A stretch of DNA of 64,000 nucleotides, taken from Imbricaverruca yamaguchii (taxonomy: Eukaryota > Arthropoda > Thecostraca > Neoverrucidae). The notes under the pieces are model-generated. The model made no database searches. It was not told where the DNA came from and saw only the letters and a list, made by a program, of their open reading frames with translations. The position numbers and the translations under genes are program-made. Shown piece after piece: positions 54,101 through 64,000 of this stretch. The DNA lies in the NCBI GenBank assembly GCA_034440575.1, contig JAOTOL010001603.1:1531001-1595000 (forward strand). Reading direction: 5' to 3'. Position 1 is the first letter of the stretch; each line of letters opens with the position of its first letter.

Positions 54101-57100
54101 ACACTTAATCATTTAGGATAAGTGTTGTCTATATCTCCATTATCGAAATTCGTACCACGCGAATTCCTTCGTAGTTCGAATTGGCCTGAATTACTCATTT
54201 GTCGGCAAAGCCGTCATTTGCAGGTGTCAGTGGAATGGATGACCCGCCGATAAATGTCATCCGTCTTGGCCCTTCAAGCTGTAGTTGGGGAGCTTTTTTA
54301 GATTATCACACGGACATCCGTATTTAATATCTGTTGGCTCTCATTTGAATTGTGGGTATCGTCTGCAATGTCGATGCATTCCACCCAGAGCTACCAGAGT
54401 TCAATGCTTGGGTGTAGAAAGTAACAGACAAAGAGGAATCATTTACCAAATGCGCCTCGAAATAGCGTAAATAATTTTAGCTCCAATTATTCTCGACTGC
54501 TCTTGTACACAAAGTGAAGTCAGAATAACTGAAACTGAAGACATCCCAGAATAGAGAATTGGCATATTGAAAGTTTGTGTTTCACCCATTTCTTTTCAGG
54601 TGAGCCAGATTTTCAGACACTGGTTCAAAGTGCCCGTAATCTGCGATCTATGTAGTTATTTCCACAACGTTGTGCGATGGTACAATGTGTCTTTCACCCT
54701 GGCTACTGTTACCTGGCACATTTAATATCGAATTATATATGACAGCCCCTTTATGTACAAGCCATGCTAGCGGATTGCAGCGTTTGCATCTCACCATGCC
54801 GCCGGCCGACCGGCGGGGAGGGTCAAAGGGTGCTGTCGTAGGTACAATATCCGCTGTTCGGTAAAACATTGTTCTCTTCAAAGTGTTTTATTGATGGCAT
54901 TGTATATTTTATTTCCCGAAACCCAACGTGAGAGACCGCCCAGTGACCTGTCCATAATATAGTTTTGTCGTACACATAAATTACTTTGTTTCGATGCTCC
55001 ATCTCAGTTGCTCGGTGGGGATGTAGATGTTCTTCTGACTTGTAATTTTGATGATCCACTCACTCTGCTGCAAGTCCTGCTGACCAAGTATTTCCAACCA
55101 AATAGTCACAACAGGGACTTCGCAAACCGCTTGTGGTGTTTACACCATGCACAAATATCAATGCAACGTAAAGCTTGAATAGCAATTGACAACGTGACCC
55201 TGTGTTGCCGCTCTGTCCGGACGACTTCGCCCGTTCACACGCATAACTTGACCTTGTAGCAGTGTAGGATTTTCATATTTTTTTCTTGGTAGTGGAGTAC
55301 AATTTTTTTTTAGGCTGGAGTACAAAAAAAAACAGGTATGCACTAACTGACAACTGACCTTGTTTTAGTGGAGCTGAAAACCAATGTCACCATTTTTGTA
55401 TGCATGAACATCTTGCCAAACTAAGCCATGCCTAAAATTTTACTGCACTAAAAAAAAAATAGTTGTCCATAACCAGGTGGCATTGCTTTAATGGAATTAA
55501 AAATAAATGTCAGCATTTCATGCTGTATGTACCATGTAAGCATTATATATGTACATATAGCTAACTTCTAAGTCAGCAATATGTCAGCAAGCTGAGTCGT
55601 GAATATGTGCAATTGTGTCGAGGAATGCATCTAGTGGGAAATGCCCTCAGTAGCCAAGTACTCCCCAAAATATATTATATACCCATGATATATGGAAATG
55701 GGATAGATGTTGCCTGAGTGTAGGTGCGTGAAGCAATTCCAGAGTTCACAAACAAATATTTATGATGAATGGGCTTGATGTGATGTGAACGCACAAATAA
55801 CATCTGTTGGCAGAGATCAGGATGACTCGCACTGACTCACATTGGGCAGACCACACAACCGGGATCATCCTTCAACAAACACTTCTCCGAGGGACTGGTC
55901 CCACGACTAATGGGCCGAGTTCACCCGCGATTCATTGGAATTATTGCTAACTTCAGTTGTCTTTAGACGGATTGGTGGCCAAGATTTTGAACGCTCCCCA
56001 AATGAGTTTCATGGCCCCAGTGGGCCCCGTCGCGATGAGCCGGTTTTACAGCGGAAGTTTCGTCATAGGTCACGTGGTCTCAGGAACAAGATAGAGGGAG
56101 AATACCCGGCATATTTATATGTACAAGTTAAAAGCGACCATAAAATAAAATTATCACATCGATTTTAATAACGAAATATGTTTTACTATTCCTGCTGTCA
56201 AAATAAGGAGAGTTAATCTTACATCAGAAAATTATAACATGTTTCTGATTTGCGTGGAGACTGCACACAGCTCTGGAGAATATGAGAGCCTACGAACGAC
56301 TGACATACATATAATTTGTGCTGTTGTTAAATTAGCGAAGGATGAGGTTATAAACAAACTTCAGGCGCAATGGTAGAGAAAATAATAACAAAAGCATACT
56401 TAATCCATGTTGACCAAGTCTATAAATATGGGTTTCGGAATATATAATGGTTTAATAAAAATTATACTAAAACAGTCCGGCTAAAATAGTTTTATTTTCA
56501 TCACCAAGAAGGATATTTTGCATGAAAAAGCTGAGGGAAGGAATTCAAACCCATTCTTATTCTCATTATAAGTTCCTTCATGTACTTGTTTAGTTCATGT
56601 CTGGAATGTTTAGTTGAAGCAAGGATCGAGTTAGGAGTATCTAGAGCTGCCAGACGGGAGTATTTTTAAAACCTCCCACGGTCGGTTTTATTTTTCTTCT
56701 TAGATAGAGCTGGTCGGATTCGCTAACTCAGCCCGAGAAGTACAACTCCGCATGGGGCGGGGAACAGGGAATGGGTCGGAGTAAATTTCGGAACATGTAT
56801 TACGGACCCTTCACTGACACCGATGAACCCAAAATGTGGTTATATTTCAAGGCGCATGTTTATCTTCGCACACATTTACAAAAAAATATGCGACAGTCAT
56901 GCAAAAGTGCACAACTGACATTGGTTTCTTGGTGTTTTAGCCCCGGAGAACTTGCTTGCTCCGGGGCGGATTTTAGGAAATTTGAAGTGATTTTCTTGCA
57001 TTGAACGGGCTCATTGTGTCTAAAAAAGTTGTCCCTTTAACAAAACTACCTTCGATTGCGCATTTAAAGCATTTACTGGCGAAACCAGGCTTCAACTTTA

Positions 57101-57240
57101 TACTCCGATTACACCAAGTACCCCTGGTTTTGCCAACTAGAGATTTCTGGTGCTTCTTGGCGAGTACTCCACCGCAAGGCTATGGAACACCTCTAGGCTC
57201 CAGCGCAAGTTTCCCAAGAGTATTATGGAATAGATATTCA
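51181..57240. other. AT-rich region with small dispersed repeats, no gene recognised
   Basis: No supported gene. GGAGTCGGAGAATAAAAAA occurs twice at 51826-51910. Related CACAATCCTGGAG(A/T)A(T/C)AAAATGT occurs at about 53717 and 57609. GGAGTACAA strings lie at about 55293 and 55315. A poly-C/poly-A run lies at about 51924-51952. Confidence 0.45.
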
Positions 57241-57478
57241 TTAATCTAAGTATGTTATATATAAAATAAAATATTGATAAATATTGAACCAATATTGAAT
57301 AAATATTGAATTAATTATTGACTTTATTGACACTAATATAGCGTTTTTCACATATAAAGCGCCGACGTTGTGCGTAGCCGGTTTTAGTAAGGTTCTTTAC
57401 GAATTTTAGCGCAACACCGACGGCTCATGCTCCGTCGTATGTTTTATACTGCCTTTCAAGGATGTGTAGTGACGTTGG

Positions 57479-57481
57479 ATG
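57479..57481 (+). CDS. UBE2S: candidate start codon exon of UBE2S (uncertain)
   Basis: By comparison with the family, exon 1 should add only Met, or a few residues, before TSNVENL. ATG followed directly by GTCGGG at 57482 would give phase 0, but the donor is weak. An alternative is an open frame from 57427 to a GTATGG donor at 57523, also phase 0. Confidence 0.2.
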
Positions 57482-57726
57482 GTCGGGGCGCTGGGGTCGC
57501 GGAAACTGCTAGTTGTTGTCAGGTATGGACTTTTAGTGGTAGCACTCTACCAAGCAATGTTGTTCTTCGTTTTCCCTTCTGGAGTACAAAATATTTCATT
57601 TAGTCTAGTCACAATCCTGGAGTACAAAATGTATTGGTATGCATGACACCAACAAACTCCAGTTTTTCCAACACTGCCTTGTAGTGACACTGATGTAGCC
57701 TCACGACGCTGTGATATGATCCACAG

Positions 57727-57874
57727 ACATCGAACGTGGAGAACCTGTCTCCGCAGACCATTCGCCAAGTGGCCAAGGAGTTGGCCGGCCTTCAAACGAC
57801 ACCTCCCGAGGGCATCAAGGTCATCTTCAACGAGCATGACGTCACCAACGTGGAGGCACTCATCGACGGCCCGG
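57727..57874 (+). CDS. UBE2S: UBE2S exon: E2 N-terminal helix and first strands
   Basis: Reads [39 protein letters not shown] and [10 protein letters not shown]. The acceptor GATCCACAG and donor CCG G|GTGAGT leave phase 1. Confidence 0.96.
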
Positions 57875-60800
57875 GTGAGTGGCGGGGCGTGCACGCTGCA
57901 GAGTTGTGTGATCCTTCACTCCGGGGAGTGTTTTGGGATGAGTTCCACAGCCGCCGACATGTCTCCGGCTGTCTGAGATCTCAATGTCAGGCGGCGACAC
58001 TCGGAGCGCCACCGGCGTGTGTTCCAAACAGTCCCGTGTCACAGAACTCCACTCCGGCGCACGTGGGTGGTCCGTGCAGACTGCACTGGATGGATTGCTG
58101 CACCTGTCTGTGTCTGCCATGGGCACGCCTTGCCATGGTGAGGTGTTATGGGTGTCTGGTTGGGTGTGAGCTGTACCGGGTCCTGTGTCCGGCTCCAAGC
58201 TGAGCTCACTGAAATGACAACGTTTTACGTGCGCCGTTAAGCGGCACCTGCTGGCTCGGTAACCAGACTGTCCAACGTCTTGGACACAATACTTATGTAT
58301 TTGACTGTTCTGTATGTATGTACGTTTGCAGTATTATGAGTCTGACGTACGTGTGCATTTGACTGCTTGCATGAATGCTTCTGATTGTAACATTCATGTT
58401 TTTGTTCTTACTCCTTCGCCTATGACTCGGGGCATAATAGCCACCGCAATAGTGGATCACCCTATGTATAACAATACAATGCAATACAATATGTCTATAG
58501 CGGACACATCCTACCACGGCAGAGTGCTATGGGTGTCTGGTTGGATGTGAGATATATTGGACATGTGTCCACATCAGGCCCGCCCTATCACGGCAGGGTG
58601 TTATAGGTGTCTGGTTGGGTGTGAGCTGTACCGGGTCGTATGTCTGCAGCGGACACATGCTAGCATGGCGGGGTGCTATGGGTGTTTGATTTGATGTGAG
58701 CTGTACCGGGCCCTGAGTCCACAGGGGCCGCGCCCTACCACGACAGGGTGTTATGGGTGTCTGGTTGTGTGTGCGCCGTAGCGGGCCCTGAGTCCTACCA
58801 CGGCGGGGTGTTATGGGTGTCTAGTTGGGTGTGAGCCGTAACCGGTCGTGTGTCATACTACGGCGGGTGTTATGGGTGTCTGGTTGGGTGTCCGCCGCGA
58901 CGGGCCCCTAGTCCTACCTCGGCGGTGTGTTATGGGTATCTAGTTGGGTATGAGCCGTAACGTGCCCTGTGTCTGCAGCGGGCACGCCTTACCACGGCGG
59001 GGTCTTCCGGGTCAAGTTGGCTCTGAGTCGCGACTTCCCGCGCTCGCCGCCCAAGGGCTTCTTCATGACGCGCATCTTCCATCCAAACGTGGCCGCCAAC
59101 GGCGAGATCTGCGTCAACACACTGAAGAAGGACTGGAAGGCCGACCTGGGCATCAAGCACCTGCTGCTGGTGAGATAGCGAGTGGCAGCCGGCCAGCGTA
59201 GATGATTGCTCGGCATTACATAGGCGAAGTTCTGCAAGGATGGATTACCCGCGTAATCTCGTACTCAGATCTGTTTGATTTTGACTTGCATGAGGCAACC
59301 GATTTGTTGTTGTTTTTGGTGTCTAAAGGATGTTTGATTTATTTATGTTTTAGTTTTGGATGGCTGAACTCAAAATGATGACATATTATTAAAGGACAAA
59401 ATATCGTGGAGCTTAAATTTTCTTCAGACTGATTGGTCTTCATGACCACTCTGCCATCAATTGAAACCTTTACTTTTTGAGAACATATCAATAATTGCTG
59501 GAGTGTTTGCATGCTATGGTCAATGGGTCGGTTTTGTGTCTGGCCCGGTATGCGTTTCTGTCTGTGGCATTAATGCCTGGCACGTGTTTGTGTTTGTGGG
59601 ATTAATGCTTGGTACGTGTTTGTGTCTGTGGCCATAGTGTCTGGAACGTGTTTGTGTCTGTGACATTAATGCCTAGTACGTGTTTGTGACTACAGACCAT
59701 CAAGTGCCTACTGATCGTGCCCAACCCAGAGTCCGCTCTGAACGAGGAGGCCGGCAAAATGCTGCTCGAGCGGTACGACGACTACTGCCAGCGCGCTCGC
59801 ATGATGACCGAGATTCACGCCCAGGTCAGTACTGGGTCAGCCAGGCAGCCCCAGACTATGATCGCGTCATAGTCTCGCTTCTATCAAGAGTTCGGCAACT
59901 TCTAGTCGGGCACGGGGAGCAGGGATCCTGAAACCCTCAGCCAAAAAAAAACTCAATTTGGAAGCGGCCCGAAGGTCAGGGAAATTGTGAAACTGCAAAT
60001 CTTGTAGATCCGGTCCCTCCGCCGGGTCCAGGTAAAGTTCTTGTCGGGAGGGAATGCCTCTGTACCGGCTCTGTACCGCCCGCATGTTGACCGAGATGTT
60101 CGCCCAGGTCAGCGCAGGTCCGTGTCAGAGATGGTATGCAACCAAGTCAGCATCGGGTGAGGTACGTGTCTGAGGCGGTACACGACCAAGTTAGTACTGA
60201 TAAGAATATGATCCTTGTGCTCCTTTACAACGCATTCAACTGCTGGGTGATATTGCGTCGTCAACCTCACAGCCAGTTGGTTCCGGGTGGACGCACCAAT
60301 CCCGCAAGTCGAGGGTGTTCCTACTTCAGCACCGGAGTATCTACCATTGTAATTGAACTTACGCTGTGATGCCGGAGGCATCGTCTGGCCTTGGCTCGAG
60401 TTAAGCCTGACGTGCCAGAAACGAGGCATATTTTGCAGTGATAGTTCATGATGGCAGAAGTACTGGCGTCGTTGATTTGCTGTAGACCGGGAAGCTGAGA
60501 ATGGAGAACGATCTGAACTGAATAGTAGTGATGTGTGCAGACTGGAAGGTGAAGAGTTGTGCAGCCTAGAGAGCAGTGCTATGCGGACTGAAGAGTAAAT
60601 AGTTAGACAGATTAGTGATTAAGCAACCAATATAATTGATGCACCTGAGACCTAGTATCTTATGAATAGCTACCGTACATATAGTTCAAGTTCTAGGCCT
60701 TGAATGTGACGCTATGTATTGTATTTAATGAAAATTGCAAATAATATACAATGCATACTATAACTCATGAACATGACACTTAAAATTACATGTTATATGC

Positions 60801-61537
60801 ATGCAAGTAAAAATATCATCAATTAATAAATAAATAAATACAATGAAAAATATTCTTTAAAAAACAATCAGATAATGTACTGGATATATTTAATATATAA
60901 TACATGGACACTTGTGTTATAATGTGTTTGCCCTCACCACCTGAACACTGGAACTGTCACCGGCCCTGTGTGAATATAGATGTGTGCAACGTACATGAAG
61001 GCATGTCACTTTCGTTGTTAAAATGTGTTCAAAATGTGCATTCTTAAAGGGTACGTCAGATGTTCATTCATGATCTGCATACACTCTTGTTTGACGTGTA
61101 GATCCCATGGTCTGGGGACTCTTGATCGCAAGATCGTGGGTTCGGATCTCACAACCGAAGGGCTCTGCATGACCGACGTAGTCGATGCGCCACTAAACTC
61201 CAACAACCAACCATCCGAATCTCGCAACTGGCGGCATTTACCGAGTCCACCCGCGACCAATCACCGTGAGAGGTTGGCGACGTTATGTGATGTTGCGGTT
61301 GAACGTTTCGTAAAATAATGTTCCCCAGGGCCTGGCTACTTCAGCTTATTATCCCCTGGTGACTGGTCTCGAAGTTGGAGTTTACTCTGTGATCCATAGG
61401 TGGCGCGCAGCAGTAAAACTGCCGACGGAGAGCCCACCGCCAAGAAGCACGCGGCCGACCGGCCTCTGGCGGCGGGGGCCGGCGCCGAGAAGCGGCGCGC
61501 CAAAGACAAGACGAGGCGCACCCTGAAGCGTCTGTGA
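57727..61537 (+). CDS. UBE2S: ubiquitin-conjugating enzyme E2 S (span of visible exons)
   Basis: Four exons (57727-57874, 58979-59169, 59696-59824, 61400-61537) join in phase to 201 residues plus stop. The E2 fold is complete: [19 protein letters not shown] at the N-terminus, [11 protein letters not shown] with catalytic Cys at visible residue 94, then [14 protein letters not shown] basic tail ends KRL-stop. UBE2S extends K11-linked ubiquitin chains on substrates of the anaphase-promoting complex; its tail docks on the APC/C. The linker between core and tail is much shorter than in vertebrates. The start codon lies in an unresolved exon. Same strand as the upstream gene but about 17 kb away, so not co-transcribed. 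Confidence 0.96.
58095..58978 (+). repeat. degenerate ~65-90-bp repeats holding copies of the next exon's start
   Basis: Units combine (GC)AGCGG(G/A)CAC-x-x-C-TACCACGGC-GGGGT with TTATGGGTGTCTGGTTGGGT and GAGCTGTACCGGG. Exon-like parts lie at about 58117, 58500, 58575, 58655, 58720, 58795, 58858 and 58915. The real exon begins at 58979. Confidence 0.88.
58979..59169 (+). CDS. UBE2S: UBE2S exon: E2 core with catalytic cysteine
   Basis: Two bases complete Ala, then [39 protein letters not shown] and [20 protein letters not shown]. The Cys of GEIC is the thioester residue. The donor CTG|GTGAGA is in phase 0. Confidence 0.97.
59696..59824 (+). CDS. UBE2S: UBE2S exon: C-terminal helices of the E2 core
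   Basis: 43 codons: [20 protein letters not shown], then [20 protein letters not shown] and HAQ. The donor CAG|GTCAGT. A similar string (GCATGTTGACCGAGATGTTC then GCCCAGGTCAG) near 60082-60116 is a partial copy of this exon end and donor. Confidence 0.97.
60082..60160 (+). repeat. partial duplicate of a UBE2S exon end and donor
   Basis: CCGCATGTTGACCGAGATGT then TCGCCCAGGTCAG resembles CGCATGATGACCGAGATTCA then CGCCCAGGTCAG at 59797-59828. It is followed by further GGTCAGCATCGG and GGTACGTGTC strings. Confidence 0.8.
61102..61240 (+). mobile_element. tRNA-derived SINE fragment (family C)
   Basis: ATGGTCTGGGGACTCTTGA, then TCGCAAGATCGTGGGTTCGG and ATCTCAC form a tRNA-like anticodon arm and box B with a damaged box A. 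The body continues through CGATGCGCCACTAAACTCC and a CAACCAACC segment. Confidence 0.6.
61400..61537 (+). CDS. UBE2S: UBE2S last exon: basic APC/C-docking tail
   Basis: 45 codons and TGA. It reads [20 protein letters not shown] then [20 protein letters not shown] and TLKRL. The lysine/arginine-rich tail ending in R/K-x-L matches the family's conserved C-terminus. The acceptor is GATCCATAG. Confidence 0.95.
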   Translation: MARSSKTADGEPTAKKHAADRPLAAGAGAEKRRAKDKTRRTLKRL

Positions 61538-61617
61538 GCGGCGCCGCACGCTGGCTCTGGCACCGTTGCGGGTCGGGACAGGCGTGCTGCCGTGACTCGG
61601 AGATGGGCGTCCGCGGA

Positions 61618-61860
61618 TCTGAGCCAGGTGCCGCGGCGGCCGTGTCCACGGAGCGTGGTCGGCGGCGCCGGCAGGCGTGAGTGGGCGTGGTCGGTGGCAC
61701 TGGTGCGCCTGGCTGGGGGTGGTCGGCGGCGCCGGCAGGCGTGACTGGGCGTGGTCGGTGGCACTGGTGCGCCTGGCTGGGCGTGGTCGGCGGCGCCGGC
61801 AGGCGTGAGTGGGCGTGGTCGGTGGCACTGGTGCGCCTGGCTGGGCGTGGTCGGCGCCTC
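61618..61860. repeat. 64-bp repeat in the UBE2S 3' region, about 3.5 copies
   Basis: GTGGGCGTGGTCGGTGGCAC then TGGTGCGCCTGGCTGGGCGT and CGGCGGCGCCGGCAGGCGTG, from about 80 bp after the stop. It is probably in the 3' UTR or just beyond. Confidence 0.95.
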
Positions 61861-62608
61861 GGCCGGCCGGACGTGCACTCGAAGTCTGAGCGCCTCGTAC
61901 AAAGCGTCGTCGCGGTTCTCACGCGGACTGTCGCGCACCAGCTGGCGTTTTTGGCAGCCGGGCGGCTGGCGCGGCGCGACTTGTGCTCCGCCCCCGGCAT
62001 TTTACAGGCGTGCTTCTGTAGCGCCGCTCTAGCTGCACTCGGCAATATTCTGTGTAAGTGGGCGTGGCCAAATCGAGATGAGAGCTGCAATTGGCCCGCA
62101 CGGCGCATGCGCGCGGGATCGGCTGCAGCTTATTTTATAGTCACGTCAGGTGCGTGTGATTGTCGCCGTGGCCGGGTTCGGTTTTCGCTTATTTAACCCC
62201 ATTTTAGTGGGGCGGCGAACATGGGTGTGCCGGGCTCATTTCGCACGCGGACCAACACTCGAAGCTCGAGCTCCGTGTAGGTGTGCTCAGCGCGCGCGGG
62301 AACGCTGCCGCCAGCGGCGCGTCCTGCCTTGGCGTCGGATCTGCTCCGTGCTGTGCTGTGTTCTGTTCCAAGTGAGATCTTCACGGTCCGTGAAGCCCAA
62401 TGTGTCGCGCTGAGCGTAGAAAATCGGAGCCGCATAGCGGCTCAAGTGCCGACTGGCGAATGTGCGGTAATACATATGTGTACGATTTAGTGGAGTGTCG
62501 CGCGTTGTTGTGCCAGCTGACCGTCCTGGCCCGTGCCAGGTCATGCGGCAGGTCATGCCAGGTCATGCGGCAGGACCGCCGCTTTGCGTCGACGTTCGTT
62601 GCCGGGGC
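61861..62608. other. GC-rich region, no gene recognised
   Basis: Contains CpG-rich sequence and short palindromes. The composition would fit a promoter or first exon of a following gene, but no coding exon is convincing. GCAGGTCATGCCAGGTCATG repeats precede the array. Confidence 0.4.
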
Positions 62609-63797
62609 GAGACAATGGCATCACGACCGGGTACAGGGCATCGGGTGTAGCTCCAGGGAGACAATGGCATCACGACCGGGTACAGGGCATCGGGTGTAGC
62701 TCCAGGGAGACAATGGCATCACGACCGGGTACAGGGCATCGGGTGTAGCTCCAGGGAGACAATGGCATCAACCGGGTACAGGGCATCGGGTGTAGCTCCA
62801 GGGAGACAATGGCATCACGACCGGGTACAGGGCATCGGGTGTAGCTCCGGGGAAAAAGCATACAGGGCATCGGGTGTAGCTCCAGGGAGACAATGGCATC
62901 ACGACCGGGTACAGGGCATCGGGTGTAACTCCAGGGAGACAATGGCATCACGACCGGGTACAGGGCATCGGGTGTAGCTCCAGGGAGACAATGGCATCAC
63001 GACCGGGTGCGGGGCATCGGGTGTAACTGCTGGGAGACAATGGCATCACGACCGGGTGCAGGGCATCGGGTGTAACTCAGAGACAATGTGGGAGACAATG
63101 GCATCACGACCGGGTGCGGGGCATCGGGTGTAACTCCAGGGAGACAATGGCATCACCAGGAGACAATGGCATCACGACCGGGTACAGGGCATCGGGTGTA
63201 ACTCCAGGGAGACAATGGCATCACGACCGGGTGCAGGGCATCGGGTGTAACTCCAGGGAGACAATGGCATCACGACCGGGTGCGGGGCATCGGGTGTAGC
63301 TCCAGGGAGACAATGGCATCACGACCGGGTGCGGGGCATCGGGTGTAACTGCTGGGAGACAATGGCATCACGACCGGGTGCGGGGCATCGGGTGTAACTC
63401 CTGGGAGACAATGGCATCACAACCGGGTACAGGGCATCGGGTGTAACTCCAGGGAGACAATGGCATCACGACCGGGTGCAGGGCATCGGGTGTAACTCCA
63501 GGGAGACAATGGCATCACGACCGGGTACAGGGCATCGGGTGTAACTCCAGGGAGACAATGGCATCACGACCGGGTGCAGGGCATCGGGTGTAACTCCAGG
63601 GAGACAATGGCATCACGACCGGGTGCGGGGGATCGGGTGTAGCTCCAGGGAGACAATGGCATCACGACCGGGTGCGGGGCATCGGGTGTAACTGCTGGGA
63701 GACAATGGCATCACGACCGGGTGCGGGGCATCGGGTGTAACTCCAGGGAGACAATGGCATCACGACCGGGTGCGGGGCATCGGGTGTAACTGCTGGG
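62609..63797. repeat. 49-bp minisatellite, about 24 copies
   Basis: Unit GAGACAATGGCATCACGACC, then GGGTGCAGGGCATCGGGTGT and AACTCCAGG. Variants are TACAGGG/TGCAGGG/TGCGGGG and AGCTCCAGG/AACTGCTGG. A few units are truncated (near 62770, 62850, 63075, 63150). Confidence 0.98.
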
Positions 63798-64000
63798 TCA
63801 CGGTGGGTGTCGAGACGCTGAAGGTCAGCTGTGGAGTGCGAGCTGAGATTATAATATCACCGGTTCGATAAAAATATCCCGTGTGCATGTACGCCTAACC
63901 CAAAACATAAGGAGCAAGTTCACATCTGGGATATTGCAGTGTCATACAGCCGTGATGCGTGCTGCTGGTGGGCGTGCCTTGGTTACACTTGTTGCGAAAC

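Noticed and set aside
61336..62108. Minus-strand proline-rich frames near the UBE2S stop
   Set aside because: They overlap the UBE2S last exon and the 64-bp GC-rich repeat in antisense.

Overview
The window is metazoan nuclear DNA. It has GC-rich short exons with GT/AG introns, tRNA-derived SINEs, a BEL/Pao retrotransposon (a metazoan-restricted group) and many private minisatellites. An arthropod, possibly a crustacean, is my guess from the gene families and GC-ending codons; the species cannot be fixed from the sequence.

Layout. (1) 1671-40253 (+): one large gene of at least 21 coding exons. The exons join in compatible phase from a kringle domain to a stop codon, giving about 1093 visible residues. 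The 5' end was not found. The product reads as a type I membrane protein: two tandem kringles, a long unrecognised extracellular region that may hold a farnesoic-acid-methyltransferase-like fold, a six-cysteine TSP1 repeat, two Ig-like domains, one membrane span, and a short acidic tail ending in a proline run. (2) 31170-32474: a TTAA-flanked, TIR-bearing DNA element in an intron of that gene. (3) 42515-46626 (+): a degraded BEL/Pao element with reverse transcriptase, RNase H and integrase. (4) About 47.4-57.4 kb: AT-rich DNA with no gene I could support. (5) 57727-61537 (+): UBE2S, the K11-specific ubiquitin-conjugating enzyme of the APC/C, in four recognisable exons. (6) 62.6-63.8 kb: a 49-bp minisatellite.

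The most striking property is how the introns are built. Nearly every intron of the large gene carries its own unrelated tandem array, usually against a splice site. In at least seven places, including a UBE2S intron, the repeat unit is a copy of the exon-intron junction itself: donor plus exon end, or acceptor plus exon start. The TSP1 intron has this at both ends, with about 10 donor copies on the left and about 22 complete 3' splice-site copies on the right. Using a decoy there runs into a stop codon. These look like minisatellites born from splice junctions, and they raise the question of how the correct site is chosen.
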